Assembly (NCBI RefSeq): GCF_000701405.1
Contig: NZ_JNIV01000153.1
Location: forward strand, 1-7,721
Direction: 5' to 3'
Length of the DNA: 7,721 nt
DNA from: Deinococcus marmoris DSM 12784
GTDB lineage: Bacteria; Deinococcota; Deinococci; Deinococcales; Deinococcaceae
Translations under genes and position numbers: made by a program
Notes under the pieces: generated by a model
Database searches by the model: none
What the model was told of the DNA's origin: nothing
The model's input: the letters and a program-made list of their open reading frames with translations, nothing else
In this document: positions 1 to 6,719 of the stretch, in pieces
Layout of the letters: each line of letters opens with the position of its first letter
How positions within the stretch are numbered: position 1 is the first letter of the stretch

Positions 1-380
1 GGCGTGGCCAGGAGTTCGTTCCAGCGCACCTGGCCGTCCATCTCCGCTGCCGAGAACGCGTTGTCCGCCGCCTGCCATCCCGAGAACGCCACGACGGTGG
101 TCTGGCGCTGCGGGTGGTACCACACCCCAGTCATGACGGCGTCCGCGCCCAGGTGCGAACGCCTGGAGACGTACCCTGCCTGGCTCAGCATGGTCCCCAG
201 GGCCTGCATGCGCTGCTCGCACTCGGCGAGCTTCAGCCCCGTTGCGGACATGGCGGTCAACTGGTTACCGAGGGTCTCAGCGGGGGCAGCCTGTCTCCCC
301 AGCGCCCCGGGTGCGCCCAGCAGCCCCAGGGTGAGTAGCGCGACGGACAGGCGGCGGGCCAACGGGTGGACTGTAGGCAT
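1..380 (-). CDS. Secreted protein of unknown function, N-terminal part (gene cut by window start)
   Basis: An open frame runs from an ATG at 378-380 to the window edge with no stop, giving about 126 residues. AGGAG lies 8 nt before the ATG (390-394), a good Shine-Dalgarno that fixes the start. The N-terminus looks like a signal peptide: RR at residues 9-10, a hydrophobic stretch from about 11 to 28 (LSVALLTLGLLG) and a small-residue cleavage region near 23-31. The mature part begins with a likely helical segment (about 35-65, one Cys at 54), followed by a Trp/Tyr/His-containing stretch (VWYHPQRQTT) and VVAFSGWQ. I do not recognise the family, and no catalytic motif is visible. The protein is probably exported to the periplasm or envelope. 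It lies downstream of the LuxR-type regulator on the same strand, but a probable terminator and about 350 nt separate them, so it likely has its own promoter. Confidence 0.72.
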   Translation of the reverse strand, partial: MPTVHPLARRLSVALLTLGLLGAPGALGRQAAPAETLGNQLTAMSATGLKLAECEQRMQALGTMLSQAGYVSRRSHLGADAVMTGVWYHPQRQTTVVAFSGWQAADNAFSAAEMDGQVRWNELLAT

Positions 381-389
381 GATGCGTTC

Positions 390-394
390 TCCTG
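390..394 (-). promoter_or_regulatory. Shine-Dalgarno AGGAG of the secreted-protein gene
   Basis: AGGAG reads on the minus strand 8 nt before the ATG at 378-380. It supports this start for a gene whose end lies outside the window. It also contrasts with the regulator and PPK2 genes, which lack a Shine-Dalgarno. Confidence 0.7.
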
Positions 395-483
395 TGCAGG
401 GCAGACCTGCCGCCGCGCCTCTCGTTCCAGACGGAACCAGGGACGGCGTGAAGAGAGACGGGTGAACGATGCCGCAGACCTGG

Positions 484-503
484 GGAGCCGGGTGCCCGGC
501 TCC
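484..503. repeat. Perfect 9-bp inverted repeat (hairpin)
   Basis: GGAGCCGGG and CCCGGCTCC flank a 2-nt centre (TG), so a folded RNA would have about 8 bp and a 4-nt loop. No T-run follows on either strand, so it is not a textbook intrinsic terminator. It lies about 100 nt upstream of the secreted-protein ATG and would be in that gene's 5' leader if transcription starts further upstream. Confidence 0.55.
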
Positions 504-647
504 TGCCTGATCTCAGCGCTGGGCTGATGTCCCCAGGGTGCGCGTTTCCAGTTCAAAACACATCGGGAGAAGTAAGTACGGCGCGGGCAGGTGACCCTGG
601 CAGAATGATGTAGACCCCCCCCCATTCGGAAGCGGGATGTCGCAAGG

Positions 648-670
648 AAAAAGCCAGCAGACATCTGGCT
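648..670 (-). terminator. Rho-independent terminator of the LuxR-type regulator gene
   Basis: Read on the minus strand, AGCCAG and CTGGCT form a 6-bp stem around a 7-nt loop, and the last T of the stem starts a run of five T followed by CC. It lies 63 nt after the TAA stop of the regulator gene (733-735), as expected for its transcript end. The stem is short, so termination may be partial. Confidence 0.6.
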
Positions 671-732
671 ACAGCAGGCTCTTTCTGTGCCTTGACGCTG
701 GCGTGTTCAGCCCTGAGGCCAGATGGGGATCT

Positions 733-3042
733 TTACGGGGAGTCCGACCTGGATTCTGCTCCTGCAGCCAGTCCATGCTCCATGGCCCAGCGGGTCAGTT
801 CCACGCGGTTGTGCAGGCCCAACTTGCCCAGCAGGTTCGCTACATGTTTGCTGGCGGTGCCGGGGCTGATGTTCAGCCGTTGCGCGACCTTGCGATCCGG
901 ATGGCCCTGGGTGACCAGGGTTAGTACCTCCAGTTCGCGGGGCGTCAATTCAGGATGGGTGGCCGTCGAGATCGGCGCCAGGGCCAGCCGATCAGCCAGT
1001 TCCACGATGTCCGGGATTTGGAGCTGGGTGCCGGTGGTCCAGGCCTGCTGGAAGCCGGCCTCGCCCAGCTCTTCGCGGGCACGGACAAAGTTCAGCCGCA
1101 TGCGTCGATCCGGCGCGCCCTGTGAGCGTTCCCCGACGGGATCGTTCACGAAGGCCGTGAACTGCACCAGGATGGCCCAGTCGCGTTGCTCGGCCGCCAG
1201 GAAGATTAGGCCCCAGCGCAGGACATCGTTGACCATGCCCCACAGGCCCTTGTCCACCGCCTCGCGCAGGCTGGCCAGCAGCACCGTTTGGGCTTCAGGC
1301 AACCGGTGGAGAGACACCAGCAGGTGACCCACCAGCGCACCGTAACTATGGGAGCTGGCCTGACCCCCGACTTCCATGAAGTGCTGGCGGGCCAATTGGA
1401 CGGACTCCAGCGCTTGCGCATACTGTTCCAGCTCCAGCAAATCATGGCACGCTGCCAGGCAGACATTGACCTGGAGCATCTGCTGCTCGCGGGTCGGGAT
1501 GTTGTCACCCACCCGCTCACGCAGCTCGCGGATGGTCCGTTGTGTGATCTCCCAGGCCCGTTTCCCCTGGCCGGCGTCACGCACCGCCGCTGCCAGTTGG
1601 AGGCTGGCTCTGGCCTCCCCCTCCACGTCGCCCAGCTCCCGGTACAGCGCCATGATCTCACCGAGCCGCACCTCGCAGACCTGAAACTGCCCTGCGTAGT
1701 CCAGGCTGTGCGCGCTGGTTTCCAGCGCCCTGAGCAGGGTGCCCCGGTCCTCTGGCGGGGGCAGGGCCAGCACCCGGTCCACCAGCGGCGCCTCCTGCAC
1801 GTGTAATCCGAGGGCAGCCCATAGTCCACCGACCGCCCCCAGGAAGCGGTAGGCCAGATCCGAGCGCCGCCGCTCCACCGTCCAGATCAGACCGGCCCGA
1901 ATATTCGGGTAATGCGGCAGATCCGACTCAAAGCTGTTTAGCCCTTCACGCTGCAATCGGCGCTGATACTCCTCGGCCAGGTTCAGAAAGTGCCGCGCGT
2001 GTCGCTCGCACCACACGGCCTCTTGCGGGTGACCCTCCAGGTGTTCCAGGGCCAGTTCCTTTAAGGGTTGAAGCATCTTCCACAGCGTGTCTGGCATGTC
2101 CAGCCGCTGCAGCAGGCTCTGTTCCAGCAGCACTTCGGCCCGCTCCAGCACTTCAGACGATCCCCAGACCTCGGCCAGCGCCTGTGGGGTAAACGGACCT
2201 GCGAACACCGCGCAGCATTCGAACACCGCCCGGTCTGTGTCGTCCAGCAGGTCATAGCTCCACTGCACGGTGGCCCGCAGGGACTGCAGCCGTTCGGGCC
2301 GGTCCCGGAAGTCGGCTTTGAGCACATCCAGGGGATGATCCAGCTGGGTCAGCAGGTCTCCCAGCGCGTAGCTGCGGGTGCGCATGGCCGCCAGTTCCAG
2401 GGCCAGCGGCATGCCCTCCAGCACCTCGCACAGCCGCGTGACCTGGACGGCGTTGGTTTCGCTCAGCACGAAGGTGGGATTCAGGGCGTGGACGCGGGCG
2501 ACGAACAGCTGCACCGCGCCGCTTGCAGCGGCGCTCTGGGCACTGCGGGGCAGGGCCAGCGGCGAGACCGGGTACTCGGTCTCGTCGTGCAGCCGCAGCG
2601 CCGCCCGGCTGGTCACCACCAGTTGCAGAGCATTGGTACAGGCCAGCACATCAGCCAGTGCTGGGGCAGCGGGCAACAGCTGCTCGAAGTTGTCCAGAAT
2701 CAGCAGGGTGGGGCGGCGGGCCGCGAAGTCCTGAAGCTGCCGTAGTGGTATGCCCCTGAGGTCACTGTCGGGCAAAGACGCCGCAATGAGGCCCATCACC
2801 TGCTCCGGTTCGCGCACGGCGCTGAGATCAACGAACTGCACGTGATCGAACTGGGGCGCACTCTGTTGCCGCAACGCGTGGGCCAGGTGCAGGACCAGGG
2901 CGGTCTTGCCGATCCCACCGGGACCGCGCAGCGTGAGCAGCCGCACTCCACCCTGGAGCAGCTTGAGCAATTGGCGCAGGTCATGCTCGCGGCCATACAG
3001 CGGGGCGAGCGCACCCGGCGGTGACCCCGGCAGGTGGTTCAT
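733..3042 (-). CDS. STAND/NB-ARC-type ATPase with C-terminal LuxR-family DNA-binding domain (transcriptional regulator)
   Basis: This 769-aa cytoplasmic regulator has an ATPase module, a long helical sensor part and a C-terminal GerE/LuxR helix-turn-helix. Visible motifs are Walker A GPGGIGKT (40-47), Walker B LLILDNFE (113-120), a sensor-like VVTSR (142-146), a GLPL-like EGMPLALELAA (209-219) and WSYDLL (261-266). Residues of about 330-690 are Leu/Ala-rich and helical, probably TPR-like, as in signal-sensing STAND regulators. The HTH is at about 699-753 (LTPRELEVL through KLGLHNRVELTRWA). It resembles the MalT/LAL class but is shorter than the roughly 900 aa usual there. In such proteins ligand and ATP binding promote oligomerisation and promoter activation; the ligand here is unknown. 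The start has no Shine-Dalgarno, but TACACT ends 5 nt before the ATG, which suggests a leaderless mRNA. No clear target gene is adjacent. Confidence 0.92.
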   Translation of the reverse strand: MNHLPGSPPGALAPLYGREHDLRQLLKLLQGGVRLLTLRGPGGIGKTALVLHLAHALRQQSAPQFDHVQFVDLSAVREPEQVMGLIAASLPDSDLRGIPLRQLQDFAARRPTLLILDNFEQLLPAAPALADVLACTNALQLVVTSRAALRLHDETEYPVSPLALPRSAQSAAASGAVQLFVARVHALNPTFVLSETNAVQVTRLCEVLEGMPLALELAAMRTRSYALGDLLTQLDHPLDVLKADFRDRPERLQSLRATVQWSYDLLDDTDRAVFECCAVFAGPFTPQALAEVWGSSEVLERAEVLLEQSLLQRLDMPDTLWKMLQPLKELALEHLEGHPQEAVWCERHARHFLNLAEEYQRRLQREGLNSFESDLPHYPNIRAGLIWTVERRRSDLAYRFLGAVGGLWAALGLHVQEAPLVDRVLALPPPEDRGTLLRALETSAHSLDYAGQFQVCEVRLGEIMALYRELGDVEGEARASLQLAAAVRDAGQGKRAWEITQRTIRELRERVGDNIPTREQQMLQVNVCLAACHDLLELEQYAQALESVQLARQHFMEVGGQASSHSYGALVGHLLVSLHRLPEAQTVLLASLREAVDKGLWGMVNDVLRWGLIFLAAEQRDWAILVQFTAFVNDPVGERSQGAPDRRMRLNFVRAREELGEAGFQQAWTTGTQLQIPDIVELADRLALAPISTATHPELTPRELEVLTLVTQGHPDRKVAQRLNISPGTASKHVANLLGKLGLHNRVELTRWAMEHGLAAGAESRSDSP

Positions 3043-3047
3043 AGATC

Positions 3048-3053
3048 AGTGTA
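3048..3053 (-). promoter_or_regulatory. TANNNT -10-like box for leaderless LuxR-type regulator mRNA
   Basis: On the minus strand TACACT is followed by GATCT and then the ATG at 3040-3042. Transcription from this box would begin at or next to the start codon. No good -35 is visible at 16-18 nt. Leaderless genes with just such a -10-like motif are known to be common in Deinococcus (established in D. deserti). Inference only. Confidence 0.45.
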
Positions 3054-3214
3054 GACCCCGGTGGCAGGCTGTTGTGGCTGGACTGGACCGGGCGACTGGG
3101 AAGCCAGTGCCGACGTCGAGAACTGCTGCAGCGGGCGCAGCCGTGCTCCCACAGGCTGACTCCGGGGCCGCTCCCGCACATCACCGGTCATGTCAGGAGT
3201 CATGCTCCGGGCAT

Positions 3215-3237
3215 GGGGCGGCAGAACTTGCCGCCCC
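3215..3237. repeat. Perfect 9-bp inverted repeat with 5-nt loop
   Basis: GGGGCGGCA and TGCCGCCCC flank GAACT. The GC-rich stem would fold strongly in RNA from either strand. No T-run follows on either side. It sits about 170 nt before the regulator ATG and about 275 nt after the hydrolase stop, so it could be a U-less terminator of hydrolase readthrough or an operator. The sequence alone does not decide. Confidence 0.5.
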
Positions 3238-3408
3238 ACACTTGTCTTGCACCGTGCTTCCACGAGCGCATCGTGTGGTGTGGCACAGGCACTGCTGGAT
3301 TACGGCATGAGGCATGGACGTGACGCGGTACCCGACCTCCATCAAGCTCGCTCCCAAAAAAATTGTCTCCCCTCTCAGGAATCGCCATCAGCCTGTGCGG
3401 ATCGTTGC

Positions 3409-3437
3409 ATTATCGCCCGTTTTCACACGACTGTTGA
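3409..3437 (-). promoter_or_regulatory. Weak sigma70-like promoter candidate
   Basis: On the minus strand TCAACA (3432-3437) and GATAAT (3409-3414) are separated by 17 nt. The -10 matches 5 of 6 consensus positions and the -35 matches 4 of 6. A transcript would start near 3402 and run toward the hairpin at 3215-3237 and the LuxR-type regulator. It could be an extra regulator promoter with a long leader or drive a short RNA. Chance occurrence is quite possible. Confidence 0.25.
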
Positions 3438-3513
3438 ACACTCCGATTCCCACATGGACGCGCCTTTCCGTCAAGCCTCAGCCTTTCCCTTCAAGCACCC
3501 TCACTGGCGCGCT

Positions 3514-4305
3514 TCACCTGGTCTCGCCAGATCTGTTCAGGTCACCCACCCACTGCCGGACCTGCGCCGTCACCCCCTCAGCATCGGTGTCTGTCATGCC
3601 GTGCGGAGCGGCGGCCAACTCCACCACCTGAACATGGGGCCGGTGACAACTCACCCGGCGCAACGCACTCACAGGCACCACTGGATCGCGAGCGCCGCCG
3701 AGGAACAGCACCGGGCGCGCGACAAGCGCCAGGTCCGGGAGCGCGCTCTGGTGCTCAATCGCGCGGGCAAGCTGGTAGCAGCGCCAGATCCCGGCCCGGA
3801 GATACGCACTCAGGCAAAGCGGCCAGAAGCCCAGTCGTTCCCGGGGGATGTCCCGCAGCAACCGCCACACTTGCTTGAGCAGGCTGGGATTCTCGGGAAG
3901 ACCCGTCGGTGCCACCGCGATCAATGGTCCGGTGAGCTGGGGATAACGCACGGCAAGCTGGAGGACCACCTCCCCCCCAAGCGAGTGGCCCAGGAGGACC
4001 GGACGCCTGATCTGCTGCGTCTCCAACCACAGGGCAAGGTGATCGGTGAGCTGCTCCACGCTCACCGCATCGTTCCAGCGCCCCTGAGAGAGACCCTGGC
4101 CTGGCGGGTCATAGAGCCAGACGGTGTAATGCTGGGCCAGCAGGTGGGCCAGTCGGAGGTACATCCACGAAGCGCAGCCCAGTCCTGGAACGATCACGGC
4201 CGTGACCGGGTGACCGCGCCCGTACACCCGGGCGTGGGTGCGCAGACCACGCACCTCGCAGTACACCGCCTGGCCCTTTGGTCCTGCCTGAGTACGCTTA
4301 GCCAC
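3514..4305 (-). CDS. Alpha/beta-fold hydrolase
   Basis: A 263-aa protein of usual length for the alpha/beta hydrolase family (Abhydrolase_1/6 type). Visible features are the oxyanion-region VPGLG (39-43), YDPPGQG (65-71) at the strand before the lid, the nucleophile elbow GHSLGG with Ser108, GGARDP with Asp207 as the likely acid, and APHG with His235 as the base, so the catalytic triad is complete. There is no signal peptide; it is likely cytoplasmic. Substrate is unknown: esterase, lipase-like, thioesterase or C-C hydrolase activity all fit. The start is GTG (4303-4305) with a modest AGGGG 7 nt upstream; a start slightly downstream is possible. It lies 137 nt after the PPK2 stop on the same strand, with a hairpin between, so co-transcription is possible but not shown. 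Confidence 0.9.
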   Translation of the reverse strand: MAKRTQAGPKGQAVYCEVRGLRTHARVYGRGHPVTAVIVPGLGCASWMYLRLAHLLAQHYTVWLYDPPGQGLSQGRWNDAVSVEQLTDHLALWLETQQIRRPVLLGHSLGGEVVLQLAVRYPQLTGPLIAVAPTGLPENPSLLKQVWRLLRDIPRERLGFWPLCLSAYLRAGIWRCYQLARAIEHQSALPDLALVARPVLFLGGARDPVVPVSALRRVSCHRPHVQVVELAAAPHGMTDTDAEGVTAQVRQWVGDLNRSGETR

Positions 4306-4364
4306 GCAGCGGCCCCTGCCCGACTTCAGGCGGAGCGAGCTTCTGGATACCAGAGCTGCAAGCA

Positions 4365-4387
4365 GGGATCTTTGTACCCAAAGACCC
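4365..4387. repeat. Stem-loop between PPK2 and hydrolase genes
   Basis: GGG-A-TCTTTG and CAAAGA-CCC pair around a TACC loop, making 9 bp with one bulged A. On the minus strand the hairpin lies about 55 nt after the PPK2 stop and 60 nt before the hydrolase GTG. No T-run follows on the minus strand, so it may be a weak terminator, an mRNA processing site, or nothing. Confidence 0.4.
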
Positions 4388-4442
4388 TGTACCCCCAGAT
4401 TCTTTCAAGCTGGAAGACTCTGCCGGGCAGCTTCTGGACCCT

Positions 4443-5246
4443 TCATTCGATCACGATTTTCGTGGGATCGAAATCTATCTCAGGAAACTGCGGGTTCATG
4501 TCGTTCAGGGTCTCCAGCAGGATCTGCGTGATCAGGTCATTTCTGAACCACTTGTGATCGGCGGGAATGATGTACCAGGGGGCCGTGGGCGTACTGGTGG
4601 CGCTGAGCGTGTCCTCGTAGGCCTTGGTGTAATCGTCCCAGAGGGCACGTTCACTCAGGTCATTTTCACTGAACTTCCACTGCTTTCTTGGTTTGTCCAG
4701 CCGGTCCTGGAAGCGGCGCTTCTGCTCGTCCTTGCTGATGGTCAGGTGGAACTTCAGAATCCGGGTGCCACGGTTTTGCAGGGAGACCTCAAAGGCACGA
4801 ATCTCGTCGTACCGGCGTTGGATCTCCTGTTTGTCCACTTCACCGTGGACCCGTGTGACCAGCACATCCTCATAGTACGAACGGTTAAAAACCCCGATCA
4901 TTCCAGCCGCTGGCGTATGCGCGTGAACCCGCCAGAGAAAGTCATGGCTCAGCTCCAGAGGAGTGGGTTCTTTGAACGCGGTGACATTGACGCCCTGTGG
5001 GTTCAGTCCAGTGAACACGTGCTTGATCGTTCCGTCCTTGCCGCCAGCGTCGCGGGTCTGCAACACGACGAGCAGACTCTGCTGTTCCTCGGCGTACAGC
5101 CGCTCCTGAAGCTTGACCAACTGAAGCTTCAACTGGGGTCTGCGGACTTTGACCTCCTCTTTGCTGACGCCCTTGGTGCCGTCGGTGGTGTAGTCCTTGA
5201 GACTTAACTTCTTTCCTTCACGAACCTGATAGGCCTCAATCTTCAT
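4443..5246 (-). CDS. ppk2: Polyphosphate kinase 2 family protein (polyphosphate:nucleotide phosphotransferase)
   Basis: A 267-aa PPK2-family enzyme, cytoplasmic, moving phosphate between inorganic polyphosphate and nucleotides (AMP/ADP/GDP, depending on class). Visible features are Walker A TRDAGGKDG (64-72), Walker B region GVFNRSYYEDVLVTRV (118-133), a basic lid region with DEQKRRFQDRLDKPRKQWKF (173-192), DDYTKAYEDTL (204-214) and the ending PWYIIPADHKWFRN (223-236). Length and ending (NPQFPEIDFDPTK) match the short one-domain PPK2 of Deinococcus/Meiothermus as I remember them, which suggests a class III-like enzyme able to act on AMP and ADP; class is not proven here. A longer reading from 5300 adds 18 residues that do not look like the family. 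The chosen ATG (5244-5246) has TACCCT 6 nt before it and no Shine-Dalgarno. Known roles are nucleotide recycling and energy storage. Confidence 0.95.
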   Translation of the reverse strand: MKIEAYQVREGKKLSLKDYTTDGTKGVSKEEVKVRRPQLKLQLVKLQERLYAEEQQSLLVVLQTRDAGGKDGTIKHVFTGLNPQGVNVTAFKEPTPLELSHDFLWRVHAHTPAAGMIGVFNRSYYEDVLVTRVHGEVDKQEIQRRYDEIRAFEVSLQNRGTRILKFHLTISKDEQKRRFQDRLDKPRKQWKFSENDLSERALWDDYTKAYEDTLSATSTPTAPWYIIPADHKWFRNDLITQILLETLNDMNPQFPEIDFDPTKIVIE

Positions 5247-5252
5247 CGGCGC

Positions 5253-5258
5253 AGGGTA
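5253..5258 (-). promoter_or_regulatory. TANNNT -10-like box at the PPK2 start
   Basis: On the minus strand TACCCT is followed by GCGCCG and the ATG at 5244-5246. The position fits a leaderless transcript and favours this start over the upstream in-frame ATGs. No strong -35 is visible. Confidence 0.4.
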
Positions 5259-5379
5259 ACACCAGCACTGATCGGGCTTTCTAGCGGAGAAGTTCATCAA
5301 CCCACAGCGCTGGCAGCCAGGAGCGTCCAGATGCGGTTGTGGCGATCACTGCGCCTGCCACTACCACCTGGATTTTTGG

Positions 5380-5400
5380 CCCGTGCTCAAGAGCGCAGGG
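5380..5400. repeat. Stem-loop after the lipid kinase gene, possible U-less terminator
   Basis: CCC-GTGCTC and GAGCGC-A-GGG pair around a 2-nt AA centre (one T-G pair, one bulged A). On the minus strand it lies about 55 nt after the lipid kinase TGA (5455-5457), but is followed by CCAAAAATCC, not T-rich. A second, longer-loop inverted repeat (CTGGCCT/AGGCCAG) at 5401-5433 adjoins it. Together they may slow or end transcription. Confidence 0.35.
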
Positions 5401-5454
5401 CTGGCCTTCAACGGTATTCATCCACCAGGCCAGGGGCGAGCACTTCTTTCCAGG

Positions 5455-6393
5455 TCAGGTCTCCAGGTCCTTCAGGGCCGCTGGCGTGAAATACCGGACT
5501 GCTCCCGGCAGGACCCTGGCCTTCAGGACCTCAACGTCTCCTTCCAGGGTCTCCCCGTCGTACTGCGCTGGTAAAGCCTGACTGGCCTGCACACTGACCT
5601 CTGTGGCCTCAAAGGTTTCCAAGCTGTTGCCGAGGTCATCGTTCCCCAGATTCAGTTTGGCCCGGAGACTGCCCAGCAGTGTCGGCAGCAGACTCACGAT
5701 GCTGTTGCCTTTCAGCACGATGACCGTCAGCTTTCCGTCCACCGGACTGACATCACCGGTGATCGGCACCCGGTAATTGGCCATTCCGAAATTGGCAATC
5801 ATCACGCCCATCCCATCGACTTCAACGTCTTTGCCGTCCAGTGTCAGCTTGAAATGGGTCTGCTTCGGGTGGAGCTGCTTGAGCGCGCTCGCCACGTAGG
5901 CTGCCACCCCCAGACGGTCTTTGGTGTGTTCACTGTCACGGATCATGGCCGCATCAAGCCCGATTCCAGCCAGCATGGCAAAGCCATGCACCTCGCCGTT
6001 CACCTCCAACTCAGCCAGGTCCAGCGTCCTGGTCTGGCCGGACAGGAACAGATCGGCCAACTCGCGCGGGTCCGTGGGCAGATCAAGGTTCTGTGCAATC
6101 AGGTTCGCCGTTCCTGCTGGGTACGGCAGATAAGCCTTCTGGGAGGTGCGGGCCGCGTAGGCCAGGCTGCTGACCGTTCCGTCACCGCCCGCGCCAATCA
6201 GGGCGTCGAAAGCTTCCAGACCTTTGACGTTATCTTCTGGCGTGCTCTCTGGTGTGGTCTCACGGACCTCGACGCGCACCTGGGCGTCTCTGAGGTACTG
6301 GGTGAACTCTTCGATGCCGCTTTCTCCCTGACCGCTCTTGGGATTGACGATGATCAGCGCGCTCTTAAAAGGGGTAGAAGGTTCCAGGGTCAT
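5455..6393 (-). CDS. Diacylglycerol kinase-fold lipid kinase (YegS/DagK-like)
   Basis: A 312-aa protein of the diacylglycerol/sphingosine kinase catalytic family, which phosphorylates a lipid hydroxyl using a nucleotide. Visible features are VNPKSG (16-21), the nucleotide-binding GAGGDGTV (67-74), PAGTANLIAQ (92-101, the family's GT.N region), LAGIGLDAAM (141-150), PVDGKL (217-222) and the C-terminal YDGE (278-281). No membrane segment is visible, so it probably acts at the inner face of the membrane. Likely role: recycling diacylglycerol to phosphatidate or making a glycolipid precursor; the substrate is not deducible. The frame stays open upstream to 6615, but those 74 residues are unlike the family. 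The start at 6391-6393 puts the conserved core 11 residues in. TGTACT lies 7 nt before it. An alternative ATG at 6460-6462 is preceded by TTTAAG. Confidence 0.93.
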   Translation of the reverse strand: MTLEPSTPFKSALIIVNPKSGQGESGIEEFTQYLRDAQVRVEVRETTPESTPEDNVKGLEAFDALIGAGGDGTVSSLAYAARTSQKAYLPYPAGTANLIAQNLDLPTDPRELADLFLSGQTRTLDLAELEVNGEVHGFAMLAGIGLDAAMIRDSEHTKDRLGVAAYVASALKQLHPKQTHFKLTLDGKDVEVDGMGVMIANFGMANYRVPITGDVSPVDGKLTVIVLKGNSIVSLLPTLLGSLRAKLNLGNDDLGNSLETFEATEVSVQASQALPAQYDGETLEGDVEVLKARVLPGAVRYFTPAALKDLET

Positions 6394-6658
6394 GTGGACC
6401 AGTACAGCACGGGATTTTGGCACGCCCCTTGGGCAACAGTTGAGGTCCAGGGCTACCCTCATGGCAGTCTTAAATCGGAGAAGCAGCGGCAGCCTCAATT
6501 TCAACCTTTCGCGGATCAGCTCAATGCCTGGTGGGTCACGAGCGCCAGGAGCAAAGCAAGGGGCGGACGCTGGCAGGAGATCAGGAGCACGACGCCAGTG
6601 AGATGCAGGCAGCACGGGCGAGCGCGTCGCCCTGACCTGGGCAAAGAGAGTTCAACGC
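6394..6658. other. GC-rich part of the divergent intergenic region upstream of the lipid kinase
   Basis: About 265 nt between the chosen lipid kinase start and the AT-rich core. The minus frame is open here, but its residues (rich in Arg, Pro, Ala, Leu) do not resemble the kinase family. Promoter-like hexamers for the kinase are TGTACT (6401-6406, 7 nt from the ATG) and a weak TTGAGG-18 nt-TTTAAG pair (6469-6498, minus) that would start transcription near 6462. Nothing else is supportable. Confidence 0.45.
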
Positions 6659-6719
6659 TGAAAGCTTTCAAATGATCACCAAAATCTGATTTGATTTTTC
6701 ATCCGATTTATAAAGCAAA

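Larger units (their letters stand above)
395..732. other. Intergenic region between secreted-protein gene and LuxR-type regulator
   Basis: No credible gene is seen on either strand. The region holds a 9-bp perfect hairpin (484-503), overlapping weaker inverted repeats around 511-537 (TCAGC/GCTGA and CTGGG/CCCAG), a run of nine C (615-623) and a terminator-like hairpin with a T-run (648-670, minus). The open frame at 257-664 on the minus strand is in a different frame from the secreted-protein gene and has no start signal or family resemblance. I found no clear -35/-10 pair for the downstream gene. Confidence 0.6.
3043..3513. other. Intergenic region between LuxR-type regulator and alpha/beta hydrolase
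   Basis: About 470 nt without a convincing gene. It contains a perfect hairpin at 3215-3237, a run of seven A (3356-3362) and a weak minus-strand promoter-like pair (3409-3437). A 62-codon minus-strand frame (3200-3388) overlaps the hairpin, uses codons unlike the neighbours (GGA, AGG, CTT) and has no good Shine-Dalgarno, so I do not call it. No clear terminator follows the hydrolase stop. Confidence 0.5.

Noticed and set aside
257..664. 135-codon minus-strand frame over the first intergenic region
   Set aside because: It is in a different frame from the exported protein gene, overlaps it, includes the G run and hairpin, and shows no start signal.
692..1327. 211-codon plus-strand open frame
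   Set aside because: It is antisense to the HTH-coding end of the LuxR-type regulator; a Ser/Arg/Ala-rich shadow.
3200..3388. 62-codon minus-strand frame with promoter-like sequence upstream
   Set aside because: Codon use is unlike the neighbours, there is no good Shine-Dalgarno, and it ends within the hairpin region; probably not coding.
3190..4557. 455-codon plus-strand open frame
   Set aside because: It lies opposite the alpha/beta hydrolase and crosses the intergenic regions. The residues show no family pattern, and long antisense frames are expected in GC-rich DNA.
6394..6615. N-terminal extension of the lipid kinase frame (74 residues)
   Set aside because: The extension does not resemble the family, and the conserved core begins just after the ATG at 6393.
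5854..6675. 273-codon plus-strand open frame opposite the lipid kinase
   Set aside because: It is antisense to an enzyme with clear motifs and has no Shine-Dalgarno or recognisable domain.
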